A DNA stretch of 64,000 nt, from positions 310,001-374,000 of the forward strand of contig JAAFJR010000001.1 in assembly GCA_013298945.1 (NCBI GenBank), given 5' to 3'. The notes beneath the pieces were generated by a model. It searched no databases. It had not been told where the DNA came from and saw nothing but the letters and a program-made list of their open reading frames with translations. This DNA comes from Polaromonas sp. (lineage in GTDB: Bacteria; Pseudomonadota; Gammaproteobacteria; Burkholderiales; Burkholderiaceae_C). Each line of letters starts with the position of its first letter. Within the stretch, counting starts at the first letter, position 1. Positions 16,204 to 26,499 of this stretch are shown piece by piece. Both the position numbers and the translations under genes were made by a program.

Positions 16204-17181
16204 ATGCATTTGATTATCACTGACGCTTGGATGGCTAAAAGCAAGGCCATGCATTTAAGTGGCACTAAGCTTCTGTTGGCGGGTGTACTAACTGCATTCT
16301 GCTTGATGCTCGTTTCTGTTGGACTTTACCACTGGGTTTTTCTAACCGCTGCGCGTGAAGGATGGCCCATCGTCGGCAGCATGGTGAAATTGGTTGCAAA
16401 AGACGACTCAATTCAGCGTGAACGGTTTTTGCGCGAAAACCTAGATGCGATGGCAAAAAGAGTGGGTGAAATGCAGGCCAAAATGTTGCAGCTAGACGCT
16501 CTGGGAGAGCGTGTATCTGGACTTGCTGGTTTACCAGTTGTGGATACTAGCAAAGCTGGTCGAGGCGGTGCTTTGGTCTCTGCTAGACCTTTGAGTATGG
16601 AAGAACTTCAAAAAGCGTTAGATGACTTGGAGTCGCATACGGGTCAAAGGGTTGACATGTTGACGGTCGTTGAATCTCGCTTGTTTGATTTGAAAATAAA
16701 GAAGCTATTAATTCCGACGCAGCACCCAGTTGCTGCGGGCAATTTAGGCTCATCTTTCGGGTGGCGGATAGACCCTATCAATGGCGGATCTGCCTTGCAT
16801 ACTGGATTAGATTTTCAAGCATCCACAGGAACGCCAATTGTGGCTGCAGCAGGGGGGGTAGTTGTTACCCAAGAATACCATCCCGCTTACGGTAATATGG
16901 TTGAAATTGACCATGGCAACGATTTGATAACGCGGTACGCGCACGCATCGCAGGTTTTTGTGAAAAAGGGCGATTTAATCAAACGCGGTAAAAAAATTGC
17001 AGAAGTCGGTACCACTGGGCGTTCGACGGGACCACATTTGCATTTTGAAGTCTTGGTTCAAGGCGTTCCACAAGACCCGCAAAAGTTTTTAACCGCAGGT
17101 CAAACCATGGTTGATGAGTTGGTTGCTAAAAGCGATAAAACACAGCGGTCTTCGTCTGTAAGCTCAAAATCAAGCAAATAA
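16204..17181 (+). CDS. M23 family peptidoglycan metallopeptidase
   Basis: A LytM/M23 zinc endopeptidase anchored in the inner membrane and acting on peptidoglycan cross-links in the periplasm. 325 residues: a membrane segment at about 22-50 (LLLAGVLTAFCLMLVSVGLY), a likely coiled coil at about 70-160, and a LytM domain at about 180-300. Zinc ligands are in LHTGLDF (HxxxD) and HLHFE (HxH). GGGAG (16191-16195) 8 bases before ATG 16204 supports this start. It sits directly upstream of secA; a 162-bp gap with an inverted repeat separates them. Confidence 0.93.
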   Translation: MHLIITDAWMAKSKAMHLSGTKLLLAGVLTAFCLMLVSVGLYHWVFLTAAREGWPIVGSMVKLVAKDDSIQRERFLRENLDAMAKRVGEMQAKMLQLDALGERVSGLAGLPVVDTSKAGRGGALVSARPLSMEELQKALDDLESHTGQRVDMLTVVESRLFDLKIKKLLIPTQHPVAAGNLGSSFGWRIDPINGGSALHTGLDFQASTGTPIVAAAGGVVVTQEYHPAYGNMVEIDHGNDLITRYAHASQVFVKKGDLIKRGKKIAEVGTTGRSTGPHLHFEVLVQGVPQDPQKFLTAGQTMVDELVAKSDKTQRSSSVSSKSSK

Positions 17182-17240
17182 TTGATTTTTCGAGAATCGC
17201 CTGCTGGCAAAGGTAAAATCTACGGTTAATAGCCCATAGT

Positions 17241-17266
17241 AATCAAACGTTGAAATCCGTTTGATT
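17241..17266. repeat. Perfect inverted repeat upstream of secA
   Basis: AATCAAACG, 8 bases, CGTTTGATT: a 9-bp perfect stem with no T-run after it, about 78 bp before the secA start and 60 bp after the M23 stop. It could be an operator, an mRNA hairpin or a weak terminator. Confidence 0.5.
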
Positions 17267-17291
17267 ATCCCCATATTTATTAATAACATTA

Positions 17292-17338
17292 ACTAGCGAC
17301 TCTGGCTAGCGTGCAATAAGTACGTTAGTTAGCTCAAG
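17292..17338 (-). repeat. Possible decayed copy of the dispersed repeat
   Basis: GCAATAAGTACG followed by TTAGTTAGC resembles the reverse consensus GCAATAAATACGCCGGCTA, with CTAGCGACT upstream in the place of AGCTGCTTA. Several mismatches; doubtful. Confidence 0.3.
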
Positions 17339-17343
17339 TATTC

Positions 17344-20094
17344 ATGGCAAGTAACTTTCTCACGCAAATTTTTGGCAGCCGTAATGACAGGCAACTCAAG
17401 CAATATCGCAAGGTCATTACTAAGATCAATGCTTTGGAGCCCCCACTAGAGTCGCTGAGTGATGAGCAACTAAAAAACAAAACGCAAGAATTTAAAGACA
17501 GAGTTAGAAGTGGTGAGTCTCTTGATGATTTGCTGCCAGAAGCTTTTGCCGTAGTGCGCGAAGGTTCTAAGCGGATCATGAAGTTGCGCCATTTTGATGT
17601 GCAAATGCTAGGTGGCATGTCATTGCATTACGGAAAAATTTCCGAAATGGGTACTGGTGAAGGTAAAACTTTGACTGCTACTTTACCTGTGTATTTGAAT
17701 GCATTGACCGGTAAAGGCGTTCACGTTGTGACGGTGAATGACTACTTGGCCAATCGTGATGCGCGTTGGATGGGGCGGTTGTATAACTTCTTGGGTTTGA
17801 GTGTGGGAATTAATTTGCCCAATATGCCGCGCGAAGAAAAGCAAGCTGCCTACGCGGCTGATATCACCTACGGCACAAACAACGAGTATGGTTTTGACTA
17901 TCTGCGTGACAACATGGTTTACGAAGTCAACGATCGCGTACAGCGCGGGTTGAACTACGCAATCGTGGATGAAGTGGATTCTATTCTGATCGATGAAGCA
18001 CGAACGCCTTTGATTATCAGCGGTCAAGCAGAAGATCACACAGAAATGTATGTCGCTATGAATAAAGTAGCGCCTACATTGACGCGGCAAGAAGGTGAGC
18101 TAGATATCCGTACGGGTGAAGGTGTCACCAAACCAGGTGATTTCACTTTGGATGAAAAAACGCAGCAAGTGTTTTTAACAGAAATGGGGCACGAGAACGC
18201 AGAACGTGTTTTGTATAACATGGGTTTGATTCCTGAAGGTTCAACTCTGTACGACCCAGCGAACATTTCGCTAGTACATCACTTATATGCTGCTTTGCGC
18301 GCAAAGAATTTATACCATCGTGATCAGCATTATGTTGTACAAGATGGTGAAATTGTTATCGTTGATGAATTTACTGGGCGTTTAATGTCCGGTCGCCGCT
18401 GGAGTGATGGTTTGCACCAAGCGGTTGAGGCAAAAGAAGGCGTGGCGATTCAGGCAGAAAATCAAACGCTTGCATCCATTACATTCCAAAACTATTTCCG
18501 CTTGTATGCCAAATTGGCCGGTATGACAGGTACTGCAGATACAGAAGCCTATGAATTTCAAGAAATTTATGGTTTGGAAACCTTGGTCATGCCACCTAAC
18601 AGGCCGAGTCAACGTGAAGACCAGCTTGATCGTGTTTATAAAACAACGCGTGAAAAATACGAAGCAGCTGTTAAAGATATTCGTGATTGCTATGAGCGTG
18701 GGCAACCCGTTTTGGTGGGTACAACGTCCATTGAAAACTCTGAAATTATTGATCAATTGTTGACCAAAGAAGGCTTGCCACACCAAGTGCTGAATGCAAA
18801 GCAGCATGCCCGTGAGGCTGATATCGTTGCCCAAGCGGGTCGACCAAAGATGATCACTATCGCAACCAATATGGCTGGCCGTGGTACTGACATTGTTCTG
18901 GGCGGTAGCTTGCAAATGATGATGGATGCTGTCTTGCAAGACGAATCATTGGATGAAGCATCAAAGCAAAAGCAAATTGAAGAGTTGCGAGCAAAGTGGA
19001 AAGTTGATCACGATTTTGTCAAGTCGGTAGGTGGTTTGCGTATTGTTGCGACTGAGCGCCACGAATCGCGTCGTATTGATAATCAGTTACGCGGTCGCTC
19101 TGGCCGTCAGGGTGATAACGGCTCGTCACGTTTCTTTTTGAGTCTTGACGATTCATTAATGCGTATTTTTGCGGGTGATCGCGTTAAATCCATCATGGAT
19201 AGACTAAAAATGCCTGATGGTGAAGCCATTGAAGCGGGCATCGTGACACGCAGTATTGAAAGTGCTCAACGCAAAGTTGAGGCGCGTAATTTTGATATGC
19301 GTAAGCAACTGCTTGAGTATGATGATGTGGCTAACGATCAACGTAAAGTTATCTATCAGCAACGCAATGATATTTTGGATGCAGCCAGTTTGAGTGAGCA
19401 AATCAAATCTTTGCGTGAGGGTTGTTTTACGGATTTGGTGCGCCAATATGTGCCTGAAAATACAGTCGAAGAGCAATGGGATCTAGTCGGATTAGAAAAA
19501 ACGCTGGCGCAAGATTGGCAAATCAGCGTGCCATTGTTACAAGAGGTGCAAGCAGCCTCAGCCATTGAAGATGAAGAAGTACTAGAAAAAGTTATTCATG
19601 CCGCTAATAAGAGCTTTAACGAAAAGCTCGAACAAATTGGTGAAGAGAACTTCACGCATTTTGAGCGTATGGTTCTGCTACAAAATATCGACAGCCATTG
19701 GCGTGACCATTTGAGCGCTTTGGATTATCTGCGCCAAGGTATTCATTTGCGCGGTTACGCTCAAAAACAACCTAAGCAAGAGTACAAGCGTGAAGCTTTT
19801 GAGTTGTTCGGCCAACTCTTGGATGCTGTTAAATTCGATGTAACCAAGGTTTTGATGACTGTTAAAGTTCAGTCTAGTGAAGAGATTGAGCGTGTAGCGG
19901 AAGACATGGAAAATCGTGCTGAAAACATAGCCAATGTCACTTATACGGCTCCAACTGAAACGGGTGAGGTGGTAACGGTTGTAGATTCTGCTACTGCAAC
20001 TGCTGCAGATAGTATCCCCCGTGTTGGCCGGAATGAACCTTGCCCATGTGGTAGCGGCAAAAAATACAAACAATGTCACGGTAAATTAGCCTGA
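17344..20094 (+). CDS. secA: Preprotein translocase ATPase SecA
   Basis: SecA drives unfolded preproteins through SecYEG using ATP. 916 residues, full length. Walker A MGTGEGKT is at about 102-109, the DEAD-type motif in [12 protein letters not shown] near 207, helicase motifs [22 protein letters not shown] and [12 protein letters not shown] follow, and the C-terminal zinc-binding tail is [15 protein letters not shown], used for SecB binding. Its promoter is probably in the upstream 162 bp. argJ starts 21 bp after the stop. Confidence 0.99.
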   Translation: MASNFLTQIFGSRNDRQLKQYRKVITKINALEPPLESLSDEQLKNKTQEFKDRVRSGESLDDLLPEAFAVVREGSKRIMKLRHFDVQMLGGMSLHYGKISEMGTGEGKTLTATLPVYLNALTGKGVHVVTVNDYLANRDARWMGRLYNFLGLSVGINLPNMPREEKQAAYAADITYGTNNEYGFDYLRDNMVYEVNDRVQRGLNYAIVDEVDSILIDEARTPLIISGQAEDHTEMYVAMNKVAPTLTRQEGELDIRTGEGVTKPGDFTLDEKTQQVFLTEMGHENAERVLYNMGLIPEGSTLYDPANISLVHHLYAALRAKNLYHRDQHYVVQDGEIVIVDEFTGRLMSGRRWSDGLHQAVEAKEGVAIQAENQTLASITFQNYFRLYAKLAGMTGTADTEAYEFQEIYGLETLVMPPNRPSQREDQLDRVYKTTREKYEAAVKDIRDCYERGQPVLVGTTSIENSEIIDQLLTKEGLPHQVLNAKQHAREADIVAQAGRPKMITIATNMAGRGTDIVLGGSLQMMMDAVLQDESLDEASKQKQIEELRAKWKVDHDFVKSVGGLRIVATERHESRRIDNQLRGRSGRQGDNGSSRFFLSLDDSLMRIFAGDRVKSIMDRLKMPDGEAIEAGIVTRSIESAQRKVEARNFDMRKQLLEYDDVANDQRKVIYQQRNDILDAASLSEQIKSLREGCFTDLVRQYVPENTVEEQWDLVGLEKTLAQDWQISVPLLQEVQAASAIEDEEVLEKVIHAANKSFNEKLEQIGEENFTHFERMVLLQNIDSHWRDHLSALDYLRQGIHLRGYAQKQPKQEYKREAFELFGQLLDAVKFDVTKVLMTVKVQSSEEIERVAEDMENRAENIANVTYTAPTETGEVVTVVDSATATAADSIPRVGRNEPCPCGSGKKYKQCHGKLA

Positions 20095-20115
20095 AAATCA
20101 ACTTGAAAGTGAACC

Positions 20116-21360
20116 ATGCCTGTTAACTTAGCTGCTCCACTTGGATCTTCGTTGCTAGATATCGACGGCCTTAGAATTGGAGTGACTGAGGCGGGTGTTC
20201 GAAAAGCAAATCGGAAAGATTTAACTGTTGTTTTGATGGATGAAGGCGCTTCAGTGGCTGGCGTATTTACACAAAACAGGTTTTGTGCTGCGCCTGTTCA
20301 GGTGTGCAGAGAGCATCTGGCATTAAATACGTCAGCTGGTGCTGTTGGTGTACGTGCCATGGTCATTAATACGGGTAATGCTAACGCGGGTACCGGCGAG
20401 GATGGCTTGAAGCGAGCTCGTTCGACCTGCCAATCGTTGGCGGGTAAGTTAGGTCTTCATCCTCAGCAAATATTGCCTTTTTCGACCGGTGTCATCATGG
20501 AGTCTTTGCCGCATGATCGTATTGCTGCAGGTTTAGATGCGGCTATTGGTGATGCTAAAACAAGTCATTGGTTGCGAGCAGCAGAAGCGATCATGACGAC
20601 AGATACAGTTCCCAAAGCTTTTAGCAAACAAGTTCAAATTGCTGGAAAATTAATCAGTATTACAGGCATCAGCAAAGGTGCTGGCATGATTCGTCCTAAT
20701 ATGGCGACTATGCTTGGATTTATGGCGACGGATGCATGCGTTGCTTCCGGGGCGATACAGCAGCTAGCAACCGAACTTGCAAATGGATCATTCAATTGTG
20801 TGACGGTGGATGGTGATACATCAACCAACGATTCGTTTGTTGTCATCGCTACCAATAAAGCCGGTAACGCACCGATTTCAGACTGGAACAGTGCCGATGG
20901 TGCAGCACTAAAAGCCGCCATGATGCATGTAGCGCGTCTGTTAGCGCAAGCGATTGTGCGCGATGGAGAAGGTGCTACCAAGTTTATTTCTATTCAGGTC
21001 GATGGTGGAAAGAACGGCGAAGAATGTCGTAAAGTTGCTTATGCAATTGCACACTCTCCACTTGTAAAAACTGCCTTTTTTGCTAGTGACCCAAACTTAG
21101 GTCGAATTTTGGCAGCTGTTGGTTACGCCGGGATTGAAGATCTTGATCAAACCAAAATTGATCTTTTTTTAGATGATGTAAACGTGGCTACCCAAGGTGG
21201 ACGCAATCCGAACTACCAAGAGTCAGACGGTCAACGCGTCATGAAACAATCTGAAATCACTGTGCGTGTTGTGCTTGGTCGCGGGCAAGCTAGCGAAACA
21301 GTTTGGACGTGTGATTTGTCATATGACTACGTCAAAATCAATGCCGATTACCGATCTTAA
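20116..21360 (+). CDS. argJ: Bifunctional ornithine acetyltransferase / N-acetylglutamate synthase
   Basis: ArgJ moves the acetyl group from N-acetylornithine to glutamate, recycling it in arginine synthesis. It cleaves itself at a conserved Ala-Thr bond: here NMATMLGF, with Thr198 as the new N-terminal nucleophile. Other signatures are [35 protein letters not shown] and [15 protein letters not shown]. 414 residues is normal. It lies between secA and the DUF815 gene, which begins 26 bp after its stop. Confidence 0.98.
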   Translation: MPVNLAAPLGSSLLDIDGLRIGVTEAGVRKANRKDLTVVLMDEGASVAGVFTQNRFCAAPVQVCREHLALNTSAGAVGVRAMVINTGNANAGTGEDGLKRARSTCQSLAGKLGLHPQQILPFSTGVIMESLPHDRIAAGLDAAIGDAKTSHWLRAAEAIMTTDTVPKAFSKQVQIAGKLISITGISKGAGMIRPNMATMLGFMATDACVASGAIQQLATELANGSFNCVTVDGDTSTNDSFVVIATNKAGNAPISDWNSADGAALKAAMMHVARLLAQAIVRDGEGATKFISIQVDGGKNGEECRKVAYAIAHSPLVKTAFFASDPNLGRILAAVGYAGIEDLDQTKIDLFLDDVNVATQGGRNPNYQESDGQRVMKQSEITVRVVLGRGQASETVWTCDLSYDYVKINADYRS

Positions 21361-21386
21361 GTCACCATTTTTATCCTTCAGTCGAC

Positions 21387-22253
21387 ATGAATGAGCAGTT
21401 TGAGCGGTTTTTAGTTCGTGCGGAGTCATTAGTAGCTCGAATTGAGGCAATTTTGCCGCAAGCACTAGTGGCACCAAACTGGGACACAGCGGTCGCTTTC
21501 AGGTATAGAAAACGCAGCAACAACCACGGTACTTTAGAACCGGTGCGTCATATCGGCGCGACTAAGCTGAATGATTTGAAAGAAATTGACGTTCAAAAAG
21601 AAAAAATTGAGCGTAATACTAAACAATTCGTAGAAGGTAAATCAGCCAACAATGTGCTGCTCACCGGTGCACGTGGCACGGGTAAGTCTTCGTTGATCAA
21701 AGCTTGTTTGAACGAGTACAGTCATCTTGGGTTGCGGTTGATTGAGGTAGATAAAGCTGATTTGGTAGATTTACCCGACATTGTCGATGTCGTGTCAGAC
21801 CGCCCTGAAAAATTCATTGTTTATTGCGATGATTTGAGTTTCGAAGAAGGCGAACCTGGCTACAAGGCTTTGAAGTCAATATTAGATGGTTCTATAGCTG
21901 CTGCATCGCCTAATGTGCTTATATACGCCACCAGCAACCGCAGGCATTTGCTACCTGAATATATGAAAGAAAACCTGACTTACCAGCACACTGAAGATGG
22001 AGAAGTTCATCCGGGTGAGGGGGTGGAAGAGAAAATTTCGTTGTCAGAACGTTTCGGTTTGTGGGTTAGTTTTTACCCATTCAATCAAGAGGAATATCTT
22101 GCTATCGTGGCTCAATGGTTGAAATTCTTTGGTGTTGATATTGAAAAAACACCCGAAGCACGTCCTCAGTCCTTGGTTTGGGCATTGGAACGTGGTTCTC
22201 GCAGTGGTCGAGTTGCGTACCAGTTTGCACGAGATTTTGCTGGGCGCGTCTAA
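21387..22253 (+). CDS. ATP-binding protein, DUF815 family
   Basis: 288-residue AAA-like P-loop protein of the DUF815 family; cellular function unknown. Walker A is in LLTGARGTGKSS at about 92-102, Walker B in FIVYCDDLSFEEGE near 145, and a sensor-like motif in VLIYATSNRRHLLPE near 180. An N-terminal helical part of about 75 residues precedes the ATPase. The mutT GTG start follows directly after its stop codon, so the two are translationally linked. Confidence 0.9.
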   Translation: MNEQFERFLVRAESLVARIEAILPQALVAPNWDTAVAFRYRKRSNNHGTLEPVRHIGATKLNDLKEIDVQKEKIERNTKQFVEGKSANNVLLTGARGTGKSSLIKACLNEYSHLGLRLIEVDKADLVDLPDIVDVVSDRPEKFIVYCDDLSFEEGEPGYKALKSILDGSIAAASPNVLIYATSNRRHLLPEYMKENLTYQHTEDGEVHPGEGVEEKISLSERFGLWVSFYPFNQEEYLAIVAQWLKFFGVDIEKTPEARPQSLVWALERGSRSGRVAYQFARDFAGRV

Positions 22254-22706
22254 GTGGAAGATGTCAAGGTTGTTGACCCTGAGATTGCACGTACAGCTTT
22301 GGGGCAAAGACCTATTATTGAAGTTGCCGTCGGCATTTTGATCCGCCAGAATGGCGATTTTTTGATGACGACCCGGCCTGTTGGCAAAGCATATGCGGGT
22401 TATTGGGAGTTCCCAGGTGGAAAACTGGAAGCGAATGAAACCGTCGAAGACGCACTTCGACGTGAATTGATGGAAGAAATAGGCGTCACCATTCAGGATG
22501 CGCAAATTTGGCGCTCAAGTCTGGTCGACTATCCGCATGCGTTGGTTCGCTTAACTTTTTGCAAAATATCTAAATGGACGGGACAATTGCATATGCGTGA
22601 ATCGCAGCAGTTTGCGTGGCAAAGTGTTCCAGTTCAAGTCGAGCCTGTACTGGCTGGCACCGTTCCAGTGCTTCAGTGGTTAGTAAATGAAAGTCTTGGT
22701 ATTTAG
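22254..22706 (+). CDS. mutT: MutT-type NUDIX hydrolase (8-oxo-dGTP diphosphatase)
   Basis: Sanitises the nucleotide pool by hydrolysing 8-oxo-dGTP. The NUDIX box GKLEANETVEDALRRELMEE followed by IGV fits GX5EX7REUXEEXGU (about residues 55-77). Start is GTG at 22254, directly abutting the preceding stop; no in-frame ATG exists nearby. 150 residues. It ends 13 bp before a palindromic repeat and faces yacG. Confidence 0.9.
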   Translation: MEDVKVVDPEIARTALGQRPIIEVAVGILIRQNGDFLMTTRPVGKAYAGYWEFPGGKLEANETVEDALRRELMEEIGVTIQDAQIWRSSLVDYPHALVRLTFCKISKWTGQLHMRESQQFAWQSVPVQVEPVLAGTVPVLQWLVNESLGI

Positions 22707-22718
22707 TTGGATTTTATA

Positions 22719-22772
22719 TATTGCTATAAAAATAATAGCAAATAAGTTAATAAATACGCCGGCCATAAGTAT
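22719..22772 (-). repeat. Dispersed palindromic repeat, copy 7 (mutT-yacG gap)
   Basis: TTAATAAATACGCCGGCC at 22747-22764, preceded by a well-formed small stem TTGCTAT / ATAGCAA (22730-22741). It fills the 69-bp convergent gap and might act as the transcription boundary. Confidence 0.9.
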
Positions 22773-22775
22773 ATT

Positions 22776-22979
22776 TCATTCCAATTTTGCATCGCCATAT
22801 ACTTGATCATCTGGTGGTGCATCTGCTGGCATGCGAAAGCTTTCACTCGCCCAAGCACTGAAATCTATATTTTTGCATCGTTCACTGCAAAAAGGGCGAT
22901 AGACATTACTGCTTGCAAAAATACTGTCTCCGCCACATTGCGGGCAGGTAACTATTTTGGTTGCTTTATATGCGTTCAT
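22776..22979 (-). CDS. yacG: DNA gyrase inhibitor / zinc protein YacG
   Basis: 67-residue zinc-ribbon protein; E. coli YacG binds GyrB and inhibits gyrase. Four zinc Cys are in CPQCGG and CSERCKNID, followed by the family's [12 protein letters not shown]. Its ATG overlaps the zapD stop by 4 bp. Last gene of the leftward pilC-pilD-coaE-zapD-yacG run. Confidence 0.95.
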   Translation of the reverse strand: MNAYKATKIVTCPQCGGDSIFASSNVYRPFCSERCKNIDFSAWASESFRMPADAPPDDQVYGDAKLE

Positions 22980-23731
22980 GAACAGAGTGTCAGTTCGAAA
23001 GCCGCATCCTCGGTGCTTGGATGCAAATGTTCTTCACTGTCTTGGCGCATCAAACGAATCATCACAATCAAACGGTTACCGCTGATTTCAGGAATCAAAT
23101 CTAACGATGAATCAATGCGCATGCGCAACAATTGATAAGGTTTCCCTTGTGGCAAATTTTGTTGAAACTGACCACCAGTTGTTATCATTTTTTGAGCAGA
23201 GCCTGATTCACGCAAAATTTTCAGAAGTAAAAAAATTGCATTTGCTAAAGGTGTCAATGGCTCAGACCAACGCGAAATGTCTTGCTGACGGCGTGAAAAC
23301 GCTGTGTTTTGCCATGCATAATATGCTGGCAAGTCAAACTCGCATGTGCCACCAGGAATACCCATTCGGCTTCGAACACTCATAAGCCAATCGTTTTCTG
23401 TGAGCGATTGTCCAGCTTTTCCAGACAGATTATTGAGTGCGGAAAAGCATTGTTCTAACTCATGAATCACATCATCCAGAGCACCTTCTGCTATTGCAGG
23501 GTTACCACGGTAGCTGTTGAAAACTTGCTTTTGCTTTTCTAAGTCTTTCATCACATCAGATTTAAGATCTGCACGTGAGCCCACATCCATAACCTCAAAA
23601 ATGGTAGTTAAGGCGAAATGGTGATCAAGAGCCGATTGGCGTGACGATAACTCGCCAAGGCGATTGAACAAATGTTCAAGCCGAAGGTAAGTTCGGATTC
23701 TTTCGTTAAATGGGTATTCGTAGAGGATCAC
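22976..23731 (-). CDS. zapD: Cell division protein ZapD
   Basis: ZapD (YacF) bundles FtsZ filaments at the division ring. 251 residues; the N-terminus [21 protein letters not shown] is the family hallmark, with [18 protein letters not shown] in the middle. Start is GTG at 23731, overlapping the coaE TGA by 4 bases (GTGA). It sits in its conserved place between coaE and yacG. Confidence 0.96.
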   Translation of the reverse strand: MILYEYPFNERIRTYLRLEHLFNRLGELSSRQSALDHHFALTTIFEVMDVGSRADLKSDVMKDLEKQKQVFNSYRGNPAIAEGALDDVIHELEQCFSALNNLSGKAGQSLTENDWLMSVRSRMGIPGGTCEFDLPAYYAWQNTAFSRRQQDISRWSEPLTPLANAIFLLLKILRESGSAQKMITTGGQFQQNLPQGKPYQLLRMRIDSSLDLIPEISGNRLIVMIRLMRQDSEEHLHPSTEDAAFELTLCS

Positions 23732-24363
23732 AATTTTTTCCGTTCATCGAATTGGGGCTGTAAGTGCTTTGCAACGTGAGTCACTTGCTCTCTAAGCTGT
23801 TCGATGGTGATACTATCATTGAATATCATCTTATCCGCCGCGCTGTTACGCATTTTTCTACTGGCTTGGCTGGCAATTATTTTCTCTACATCAATTTGTT
23901 TAAAGTTGTTTCGCTGCATGATGCGGTTAATTTGCGTTGAATGCAAGCAATCTATCACCAATATTTGATCCAAAATTGCTCTCCAATTCTGAGATTCAAC
24001 CAACAGCGGAATATCATAGACAATGAGTTTGGTACCTGAGGTCATAGCAACTTGATCTTGTCGCTGCATCTCAAGTTTGATCAGTGGATGAAGAGTCGCT
24101 TCAAGTCGTTTTTTTGCGCTGATGTCTGTAAATACTAATTCACGCATACGATCACGGTTTAAGCTGCTATCTGCGTTGATCATGCCTTCACCAAATTGCA
24201 GTTTTATTGCTTCTATCGCTGCACCATGAGGAGTAGTAAGGCTTCGAGAAATGGCGTCTGCATCAATAACTACAGCCCCTAAAGCTGAAAACATGTTCGC
24301 AACAGTGCTTTTTCCGCTGCCAATGCCGCCAGTTAGTCCTAATCGCGCTGGTTGATGCGACAT
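23728..24363 (-). CDS. coaE: Dephospho-CoA kinase
   Basis: Phosphorylates dephospho-CoA, the last step of coenzyme A synthesis. P-loop GGIGSGKST at residues 12-20, DADAISRSLT and the lid motif ASRKMRNSAAD. 211 residues, a normal length. ATG 24363 is 14 bp after the pilD stop. Confidence 0.97.
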   Translation of the reverse strand: MSHQPARLGLTGGIGSGKSTVANMFSALGAVVIDADAISRSLTTPHGAAIEAIKLQFGEGMINADSSLNRDRMRELVFTDISAKKRLEATLHPLIKLEMQRQDQVAMTSGTKLIVYDIPLLVESQNWRAILDQILVIDCLHSTQINRIMQRNNFKQIDVEKIIASQASRKMRNSAADKMIFNDSITIEQLREQVTHVAKHLQPQFDERKKL

Positions 24364-24376
24364 ACAAATTGTCGAA

Positions 24377-25228
24377 TTAAAGTGAAGCCAAACCTACAAG
24401 TTTCAAAATAGCTTGTGATCCGAAAAACATAGCACTGAAACCAGCAAGACCTAAAAATGGACCAAAAGGGATATAGCCACCTTCGCGTAATTTGCTGGAA
24501 AATTTAAGCGCAATGCCAATGATTGCGCCTATGACAGAAGCCAACAAAATAATAGGAATCAACGCCTGCCAACCAAACCAAGCCCCCAAAGCAGCAAATA
24601 GTTTGAAGTCACCATAACCCATGCCTTCTTTACCGGTCACTAGTTTGAAAATCCAATAAATAAGCCACAATGAAAAATAACCTGCTGCTGCACCCCAAGT
24701 CGCAGATTCAAGCGAAACATTCGTCACTTTAAGAGCCGCTAACAACAAACCTGCCCAAAGTAATGGCAGCGTCATATCGTCAGGAAGCAATGTTGTGTCC
24801 CAATCAATCATCGACAAAGACAGTAAAGTGGCACTAAAACCACACCAAGCTAAACCTGTTGGCGTGAGCCCCCAACGCCAAATGCAATAAAAAAAAAGTG
24901 CTCCCGTGACCAATTCGATGGTCGGGTATCGCAAGGTAATTGGCGTCTGACAGGCAGAGCATTTGCCGCGTAAAAATAGGTAACTTAATACAGGAATGTT
25001 TTCGTACCACTTGATCTGATGGGCGCATTTGGGGCACTTGGAAGGTGGCAGCATCAAGTTGAATACCGCTTCATCAGGCTGCGTTTCCCCTTTGAATTCT
25101 GCAACTTCCAAAGCCCATTGTTTTTCCATCATTTTGGGCAGACGGTAAATAACGACATTTAAAAAGCTGCCCACCAACAAACCGATGATGCCGAAGACGC
25201 CGGCTTGCACAATTTCTAAAGACAACAT
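24377..25228 (-). CDS. pilD: Prepilin leader peptidase / N-methyltransferase
   Basis: PilD cleaves and N-methylates type IV prepilins and pseudopilins in the inner membrane. 283 residues with about eight membrane segments. The cytoplasmic zinc Cys pairs are CPKCAHQIKWYENIP and CSACQTPI (near residue 65-95), and the two catalytic Asp are in MIDWDTTLLPDD (near 140) and GYGDFKLFAALG (near 200). The start overlaps the pilC stop (TAATG). Confidence 0.97.
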   Translation of the reverse strand: MLSLEIVQAGVFGIIGLLVGSFLNVVIYRLPKMMEKQWALEVAEFKGETQPDEAVFNLMLPPSKCPKCAHQIKWYENIPVLSYLFLRGKCSACQTPITLRYPTIELVTGALFFYCIWRWGLTPTGLAWCGFSATLLSLSMIDWDTTLLPDDMTLPLLWAGLLLAALKVTNVSLESATWGAAAGYFSLWLIYWIFKLVTGKEGMGYGDFKLFAALGAWFGWQALIPIILLASVIGAIIGIALKFSSKLREGGYIPFGPFLGLAGFSAMFFGSQAILKLVGLASL

Positions 25229-26445
25229 TAAACGACTTGACCCAATTTGAAAATCGGCAGATACATGGCAACCACAATGCCGCCGATAAGGGTACCTAAA
25301 AACACAATAATGATAGGCTCTAACAAGCTAGACAAACCAGCGACCATGTCATCAACTTCAGCCTCATAAAAATCAGCTGCTTTGCCGAGCATGTGATCAA
25401 TCGTGCCAGACTCTTCACCAATTGCGCACATTTGCAATACCATTGATGGGAAGACACTTGCATTGGTCATTGCGGCTGTCAAACTTGTACCAGTCGATAC
25501 TTCACGCTGAATATTGGTAGTAGCGTTTAAATACACCGAGTTGCCCGCTGCACCACCTACAGAATCAAGCGCTTCAACCAGCGGCACACCAGCTGCAAAC
25601 ATGGTGGATAAAGTTCTTGTCCAACGAGCAACACAGGATTTTTCTACCAAAACTCCAAAAACGGGCACTTTAAGCAAAATCCTGTCCATCGCCATTTGCA
25701 TTTTTTCATTGCGTTGCCATGCTTGCATGAAGAAATAGATGCCGCCACCGATAACGCCGAATATCAACCACCAGTATTTAACAAAATAATCACTCATCGC
25801 CATCACAAATAGCGTTGGGGCTGGCAGATCTGCGCCGAAAGAACTGAACACACTTTTGAAAGCTGGAATCACAAAAATCATGATGATGGTCACGACCACA
25901 AAAGCCACCACCACAACTGCGATGGGGTACATCAATGCTGATTTGATTTTTGATTTGATGGCCTCCGTTTTTTCCATATATGTGGCTAAACGGTCAAGCA
26001 AAGCTTCCAAAATACCGGCGGTTTCACCAGCCTCAATCAAGTTGCAATACAAAGTGTTGAAGTATTTTGGGTATTTGCGAAAAGCAGAGCTCAGAGCTGT
26101 ACCTGTTTCAACTTCAGCACGAATATCACTCAAAAGTTTTGTAACACTTGGGTTTGGATTGCCTCGCCCCACAATGTCAAAAGTTTGTAACAATGGCACG
26201 CCAGCCTTCATCATGGTGGCAAACTGACGCGTGAAGATGGCGATGTCTTTCGGTTTGATGGTCTTGCCAGAACGTGTTGAGCGCTTTTTTATCTTGCTTG
26301 GCAGTACGCCTTGACGACGTAATGAGGCCTGAACTATATTTTCACTTGCCGCTCGTATTTCTCCACGAACCTGCTTTCCCTTGCGGTCTTTGCCTTCCCA
26401 TTCGAAAACAAATTCTTTAACGCTGTTACTTGCAGTGGTTGCCAT
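25228..26445 (-). CDS. pilC: Type IV pilus inner-membrane platform protein PilC
   Basis: PilC is the inner-membrane core of the type IV pilus machine (GspF family), coupling the PilB/PilT motors to pilin assembly. 405 residues with two repeated GspF domains (about 70-190 and 275-395), shown by FTRQFATMMKAGVPLLQ and ARWTRTLSTMFAAGVPLVE, and three membrane segments. AGGAA precedes ATG 26445. The usual partner gene pilB is not adjacent: ispB is immediately upstream. Confidence 0.96.
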   Translation of the reverse strand: MATTASNSVKEFVFEWEGKDRKGKQVRGEIRAASENIVQASLRRQGVLPSKIKKRSTRSGKTIKPKDIAIFTRQFATMMKAGVPLLQTFDIVGRGNPNPSVTKLLSDIRAEVETGTALSSAFRKYPKYFNTLYCNLIEAGETAGILEALLDRLATYMEKTEAIKSKIKSALMYPIAVVVVAFVVVTIIMIFVIPAFKSVFSSFGADLPAPTLFVMAMSDYFVKYWWLIFGVIGGGIYFFMQAWQRNEKMQMAMDRILLKVPVFGVLVEKSCVARWTRTLSTMFAAGVPLVEALDSVGGAAGNSVYLNATTNIQREVSTGTSLTAAMTNASVFPSMVLQMCAIGEESGTIDHMLGKAADFYEAEVDDMVAGLSSLLEPIIIVFLGTLIGGIVVAMYLPIFKLGQVV

Positions 26446-26499
26446 AGGTTCCTAAGGATTGAGTAATCAAGCAGAATATTAATTTAGTTAATATGTAGA

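Noticed and set aside
20245-20285. GTGGCTGGCGTATTTACAC in argJ resembles the repeat core
   Set aside because: It encodes VAGVFT, a conserved native motif of ArgJ proteins, and the flanking arms are absent.
21880-21930. ATAGCTGCT...ATATACGCC in the DUF815 gene, like the reverse repeat
   Set aside because: The spacing is wrong and the residues LIYATSNRRHL are conserved in the family, so it is native coding sequence.
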